Source of the DNA: Todiramphus chloris collaris
Lineage: Eukaryota; Chordata; Aves; Coraciiformes; Alcedinidae
Reading direction: 5' to 3'
DNA length: 64,000 bases
Assembly (NCBI GenBank): GCA_025345505.1
Contig: JANVCC010000030.1
Coordinates: forward strand, 682,001 to 746,000
Position numbers and translations under genes: made by a program. This document shows positions 60,597-64,000 of the stretch, piece by piece. Position 1 is the stretch's first letter. Every line of letters begins with the position of its first letter. Below the pieces are notes generated by a model. That model was not told the origin of the DNA and did no database searches. It saw only the letters and a list, made by a program, of their open reading frames with translations.

Positions 60597-61330
60597 AAAT
60601 AAACCCCCTTGCATTCCAGCTGGTCCTCAGATATCAGAGGGGCTGGGGGCGGCTGGGCTCAGATTCTGAGGGATGTCCAATCTGGCACTATTAGTCCTGT
60701 CGCGGTCAGTCTGGCTGAACTACCATGGCACAGAGTCACTAATAGGGCACTGTTGATTTGGCACTATCAGTTGGGTCACGTTCAGTGTATCTTAACTACC
60801 ACGGCCTGGATTCACTAATAGGGCACTTTTAGTTTGGCACTATTAGTCCAGTCGCGTTCAGTGTATCCAAACTATCTCGGCTCGGATCCCAGTCTGGTCG
60901 CGTTCAGTACATCTGAACTAACACAGCTCTGGATTCACTCCTATCCCCCTGCACTCCCTGCCCAGTCATGCTCCATGGTGCCATGCAGCCAGTAAAGATT
61001 TGACGGCACCCAATGAGAGAACTGCTGTGACTAGCTGCATGAAAAGTGCAGTTTATTGACAGTGACAGAAACACAAGTTCTTTTAGACTGTCAGTGATAA
61101 ATGCACTGTCTGCAAAGTGTGTGTGTATATATGTATATGTAGTATACAGCTGTGTTGAGTTAAAGAGCAACTCTAAAATGTTTCTAAGTTTAGAGTCTGG
61201 ATCTTACCCAAAGGTGTCCATATGGAGCAGAAGCGAGGTTCAGCCCGTCAACTGGTCCCAGGAGTCAGAGATGATGTCCACTCTGGCTTGTCCATGATGA
61301 TGTCTTCCCTAACATCTCCCCTTACCTAAA
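60597..61330 (-). mobile_element. Retroviral leader and LTR fragment (minus strand)
   Basis: The left 65 bp (from AACCCCCTTGCATTCCAGCT, about 60602) closely match the leader of the 19.5-23.3 kb provirus (about 21996-22060), and ATAGGGCACTGTT (60742-60754) recurs there too. To the right lie tandem 76-bp repeats and then an AATAAA on the minus strand (61052-61057), as expected for R-U5 of an LTR. The order leader-then-LTR from left to right gives minus orientation. A possible LTR edge is CTCTCA followed by TTGGGTGCC near 61010-61016, but I could not match a tRNA. No gag or pol is present, and the right boundary is unknown. This is a fragment of a related family member. Confidence 0.6.
60683..60941 (-). 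repeat. 76-bp tandem repeat array in retroviral leader
   Basis: Unit 1 (60683-60758) and unit 2 (60759-60834) are each exactly 76 bp, starting TGGCACTAT. Unit 3 starts at 60835 and loses similarity near its end. A fourth, partial unit resumes at TGGTCGCGTTCAGTACATCT (from about 60895). Shared words include CGTTCAGTGTATC, GGATTCACTAATAGGGCACT and AACTACCA(T/C)GGC. Confidence 0.88.
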
Positions 61331-62024
61331 CGACTTTTAGAATAATTTTTACCTTCAAGGTGGAGGTTGAGTGACTCTCGTCATAAATACCTTTATTATG
61401 ATTGGTGTAAATTTCTCTTGCTTCACTTTTAAAGATATAGCCAAAGAAAATTCATGGCACAAACTCAGTGAGGGGTGGTTGCACCTTGGAGGCAGGTAGC
61501 CTCTGGGCTGGAGGTGTGTTTTGGTATTATAGTGACATTAGAATGAGCAAAGTTTGCACAAAGGACAGCATTTTGTCAGAAACTGGCAGCCTGTTGGCCC
61601 AGGGCTGCAAACAGGCAGCCTATCAGTTATGTAGTAACTTCAAGTTCCCAACTCTGTTGTAACTTCACAGGGCCTGATCATGGAATCTTCACTCCTCTCC
61701 ATCCCTGTGCTGCTTGCAAGCAGTGTTGCCTAGGGAACTGTTGTGGAATGGATTCCTGGCATACCAGTTCCGCTCTACCTCTGAAAGTTTTTCTGCTGTT
61801 TTACCTTTCCTTATGTGTGAACGATGCTGCAGCCTTAGTATGTTTTTAATTTTTAAGTCATCTCCAGTCATTATTCCACACCTCCTCACTGTTTAATTCA
61901 TCCCTTAGATCTTTATATGGTATGGGAGAGCTTGGCCAGATGGGTTATGAATTTAGAGGATACTCCCTTCTACTAAACCAGCCCAAAAGCCCATTGCCAA
62001 AAAAGCAAAAAAAGTAAGTAAACA
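61331..62024. other. Intergenic DNA, no gene recognised
   Basis: May contain the remaining U3 part of the LTR fragment to its left, but no clear terminus was seen. No gene recognised. Confidence 0.4.
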
Positions 62025-62552
62025 GAACAGCATAATCCAGTTTTCTTGTTGATGATACGAAACTGGGAAGAGTGGCTGATACACTGGCAGGCTGTGCTGC
62101 CATCCAGCAAGATCTGGACAGACTGGAGAGCTGGGCAAAGGTAAACCTAATGAAGCTCAACAAGGATAAGTATAGAGTCCTGCACCCGCGGTGGAACAAC
62201 ACAATGTGCCAGTACAGGTTAGGGGTAAAACCACTGGAAAGCAGCCCCATGGAGAAGGACCTTGGTGTCCTGGTGGACAATAAGTTCTCCATGGAACAGC
62301 AATGTGCCCTTGTGGCCAGGAAAGCCAATGGTATCCAGGGGTGCATAAAGAAGAGTGTGGCCAGCAGGTTGAGGGAGGTTCTCCTCCCCCTCTATGCTGC
62401 ACTAGTGAGACCACATTTGGAGTATTGTGTCCAGTTCTGGTCTCCCAAGTTCAAGAGAGACAAGAGAAATACTAGAAAGAGTCCAAGGGAGACTACAAAG
62501 ATGATTAAGGGGCTGAAACGTCTCTGTTATGAGGAAAGGCTGAGAGCCCTGG
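62025..62552 (+). mobile_element. CR1 LINE fragment interrupted by an LTR
   Basis: Starts near the RT catalytic region (TTGATGATACGAAACTGGGA, reading 'DDTKLGRVAD'). It continues through '[20 protein letters not shown]', '[14 protein letters not shown]', '[20 protein letters not shown]' and 'LCYEERLRAL'. CR1 similarity stops abruptly at 62552, within a segment that elsewhere continues '[10 protein letters not shown]', because a retroviral LTR begins at 62553. The rest of this CR1 should lie beyond the provirus, outside the window. The frame 62072-62557 is open but only a fragment. Confidence 0.92.
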
Positions 62553-62866
62553 TGTGAGAGAACTCAGCTGGTCAGAGGGATCGGAATTTAAGCTTGATGT
62601 CAACCTTGAGCAGATAACAGTGTACCCTTGAAGACGCCAGAAAGTCCCAAGAAGAGCTGCCAGACAGCAATTAGAGAAAGCTTATCGAAGTTACAGCAGA
62701 GAGAAAGAAGTATCCAAGTATGAAGTAATGGTCTTTGTTTGAACCAATCATATATGTACACACATTCTTAGTAAAGAGATAAAAAAGGCTTGTTAACACA
62801 GTAAAGAGGCTTTTTGCTTTTGCACCATTTTTGGAGTTTGTCTCTTTGTCTGTTCCTACAGCGACA
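62553..62866 (+). repeat. 5' LTR of the beta-type provirus
   Basis: A 314-bp LTR begins TGTGAGAGAACTCAG at the exact point where CR1 similarity stops and ends ACAGCGACA, two bases before the primer-binding site. It contains a CCAAT box (about 62743) and a TATA-like GATAAAAAAGG (about 62779) in plus orientation. The matching 3' LTR and the second target duplication must lie beyond the window. Confidence 0.85.
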
Positions 62867-62868
62867 AT

Positions 62869-62886
62869 TGGTGACCCCGACGTGAT
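62869..62886 (+). promoter_or_regulatory. Primer-binding site, tRNA-Trp type
   Basis: TGGTGACCCCGACGTGAT is the exact complement of the 3' end of vertebrate tRNA-Trp, the primer used by avian alpharetroviruses. It sits two bases downstream of the LTR CA end, as expected. Confidence 0.9.
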
Positions 62887-63015
62887 TCTAACAACGACGT
62901 GATTCTAACACTGACGTCACACTAACACCAAAGTGACTGCAAGCAGATGATGTGATTCTAACACCAGCATGATTCTAACACTGAGGGGATTCTAACACCG
63001 ATGTGATTGCAAGCA
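62877..63015 (+). repeat. ~17-bp tandem array derived from the primer-binding site
   Basis: Beginning inside the primer-binding site, a 17-bp unit (CCGACGTGATTCTAACA) is repeated: 62877-62893, 62894-62910, 62911-62927 (diverged), two 18-bp variants across 62928-62963, 62964-62980, 62981-62997, and a last variant, CCGATGTGATTGCAAGCA (62998-63015). The first two units carry the CGACGTGAT portion of the primer-binding site intact, and later units keep GTGAT or ATGAT. Confidence 0.88.
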
Positions 63016-63118
63016 AACGAGGTGGCTGCAGGGTGACATGCAGCAGGAATGGAGCTCGGTGAAGCAGAGAGCAGCGGGAGACTGCCTGGTCCGGACCCGA
63101 CAACTGACACCTGGAAAG

Positions 63119-63120
63119 GT
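63119..63120 (+). promoter_or_regulatory. Putative retroviral major splice donor
   Basis: GGAAAG|GTGAGC is a near-consensus 5' splice site 17 nt upstream of the gag ATG, where retroviruses often place the donor for env and other spliced mRNAs. Confidence 0.6.
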
Positions 63121-63135
63121 GAGCCACTGGGAACA

Positions 63136-63394
63136 ATGGGTCAATCCATGACAAAGGAGGAAGAATTAGCCTTCTGCACATGGAAAGCATTACTAAAAGA
63201 AAGAGGGATAAAATATAGTGACTTTGGGCTTAGACAAATGCTCCTATGCAGCCGACAACAGGGGTTTGATGCTAGTCCCCGTGTTGCTTTTAGTGTGTCT
63301 GCCTGGGAGGCAACTGGACAGAAACTGTGGGAGGCTGTTTTGCGGGGGGATAAGAATACAGCCGAACTTGCAACCATTTGGTGGTTTTTGCACC
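63136..63394 (+). pseudogene. Gag matrix remnant of beta-type provirus
   Basis: Gag builds the virion shell; its N-terminus is matrix. The ATG at 63136 (context ACAATGGG) starts 'MGQSMTKEEELAF', with Gly2 available for myristoylation. This makes it a better start than the in-frame ATG at 63049, whose extra 29 residues would cover the splice donor and leader. About 86 codons of helical, charged matrix-like sequence follow ('IKYSDFGLRQMLLCSRQQGF'). The protein then runs into deleted pol sequence in the wrong frame and stops at 63432. Capsid and nucleocapsid are absent. Family assignment to beta-type rests mainly on the pol fragment. Confidence 0.7.
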
Positions 63395-64000
63395 AGAAAA
63401 GGTGCAACATCAAAAACCATGGTTCTATTTAGGGATGAAAGTAATGGAAACAACAGTTACACCACAACTGATTCAATTACAGGTGGAGGTAAAAACCTTG
63501 AATGATGTACAAAAAATAGCAGGAATAATTAATTGGGTCAGGCCTTACCTCAGCTTGCCCTCTTCAAAATTGCAGCAATTGGAATTGCTAAAAGCAGACA
63601 GCAATATTGCAACACCACACACATTAACCCCTGAGGCCAAACAAGTTATCACAGAAGTTGAACAAATAATTATGAAAAAACATGTATGGTGGATTGATTT
63701 GACCGTCCCCATACAGGTTTTTGTCCTGGTGGACAGATATATACCTTTTGCTATGATTGCCCAGTGAAATCTGGCTTGGCCAGATCCTTTGCACATATTG
63801 GAATGGGCTTTTTTACCTTTCGATCAACAAAAACAGCTCCAGGCTTTTATGAGCTTCTTGCTCAGATCATCATGAAAACTCGAATGCGCTGTCACAAGTT
63901 GATTTCAGAGCGAATAGACATTCCTGTCCAGACAGATTATTTTGAGTGGTGTCTCGCCAATAGTTCGGCCTTGCAGGCAGCGTTGATGAATTATACCAGG
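63395..64000 (+). pseudogene. Pol remnant: RT connection domain and RNase H start
   Basis: The frame 63378-63767 carries 'HQKPWFYLGMKV', 'TVTPQLIQL' and 'LNDVQKIAGIINWVRPYLSL', the thumb/connection part of retroviral RT, in a frame different from gag. An in-frame TGA at 63765-63767 interrupts it. The same frame then continues open to the window end with 'DPLHILEWAFLPF' and 'YFEWCLANSSALQAAL', resembling the connection/RNase H region. The palm with the catalytic Asp residues lies in the deleted interval, so the protein cannot function. Confidence 0.82.

Larger units (their letters stand above)
62553..64000 (+). mobile_element. Deleted beta-type endogenous retrovirus, 5' part
   Basis: The provirus has a 5' LTR (62553-62866), a tRNA-Trp primer-binding site (62869-62886), a repeat-rich leader, a splice donor (63119-63120), a gag matrix start (63136), and then, after a large internal deletion near 63395, the RT connection and RNase H portion of pol, running off the window end. 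Capsid, nucleocapsid, protease and the catalytic RT palm are missing. The pol part contains an in-frame TGA at 63765-63767. It is inserted into a CR1 element. The pol segment resembles beta/alpha-type viruses ('KTLNDVQKIAGIINWVRPYL'). Confidence 0.9.

Noticed and set aside
63049-63135. Upstream in-frame ATG extending gag by 29 residues
   Set aside because: The extension covers the splice donor and leader, and the ATG at 63136 gives the Gly2 needed for myristoylation.
1-64000. Search for a new multi-gene system, tRNA, rRNA, CRISPR or conserved RNA gene
   Set aside because: Nothing beyond two receptors and mobile elements could be supported by reading alone. Small noncoding RNAs or untranslated exons could still be present and would need transcript or conservation data.

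Overview
The window looks like bird nuclear DNA. It is AT-rich and gene-poor, carries six fragments of the CR1 LINE family (the dominant avian retrotransposon, recognisable by its reverse-transcriptase ORF and its 3' ATTCTATG-type ends), and holds several avian-type endogenous retroviruses and solo LTRs. A 10-base run of N inside a pentanucleotide microsatellite shows it comes from a draft assembly. No rRNA, tRNA, CRISPR or prokaryotic signal was seen.

Only two host protein-coding genes can be supported, both on the minus strand and both class A GPCRs with a single coding exon. One is an apparent GPR55 orthologue (41955-42881). The other is a diverged GPR55-like paralogue about 25 kb further along in the direction of transcription (16286-17203). 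Each has a clear splice acceptor a few bases upstream of its ATG, so both probably have untranslated 5' exons elsewhere. The paralogue has lost two hallmark class A residues, the TM4 Trp and the TM5 Pro. This makes it the most interesting host locus here.

Layout: 0-6.2 kb unannotated; 6.2-6.7 kb CR1 3' end (+); 10.6-12.1 kb CR1 (-) with a nearly open RT domain; 14.6-15.2 kb solo LTR with a perfect 5-bp target duplication; 16.3-17.2 kb GPR55-like; 19.5-23.3 kb internally deleted gamma-type provirus (-); 33.3-33.8 kb second solo LTR with a perfect target duplication; 42.0-42.9 kb GPR55; 47.0-47.2 kb TTCTC microsatellite with an assembly gap; 51.6-54.0 kb long degraded CR1 (-) with endonuclease and RT remnants; 55.9-57.1 kb two abutting CR1 3' ends (+); 60.6-61.3 kb leader and LTR fragment of a provirus related to the 19.5-23.3 kb one, with a 76-bp tandem repeat; 62.0-62.55 kb CR1 (+) cut by the 5' LTR of a deleted beta-type provirus (+) that runs off the window end.

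The retroviral copies share a theme: repeats in the 5' leader. In the last provirus a roughly 17-bp unit containing part of the tRNA-Trp primer-binding site is reiterated about eight times just downstream of that site. All retroviral reading frames are broken by stops, deletions or a substituted catalytic residue. I found no convincing new multi-gene system. The candidates worth following up are the GPCR paralogue and the primer-binding-site-derived repeat array.
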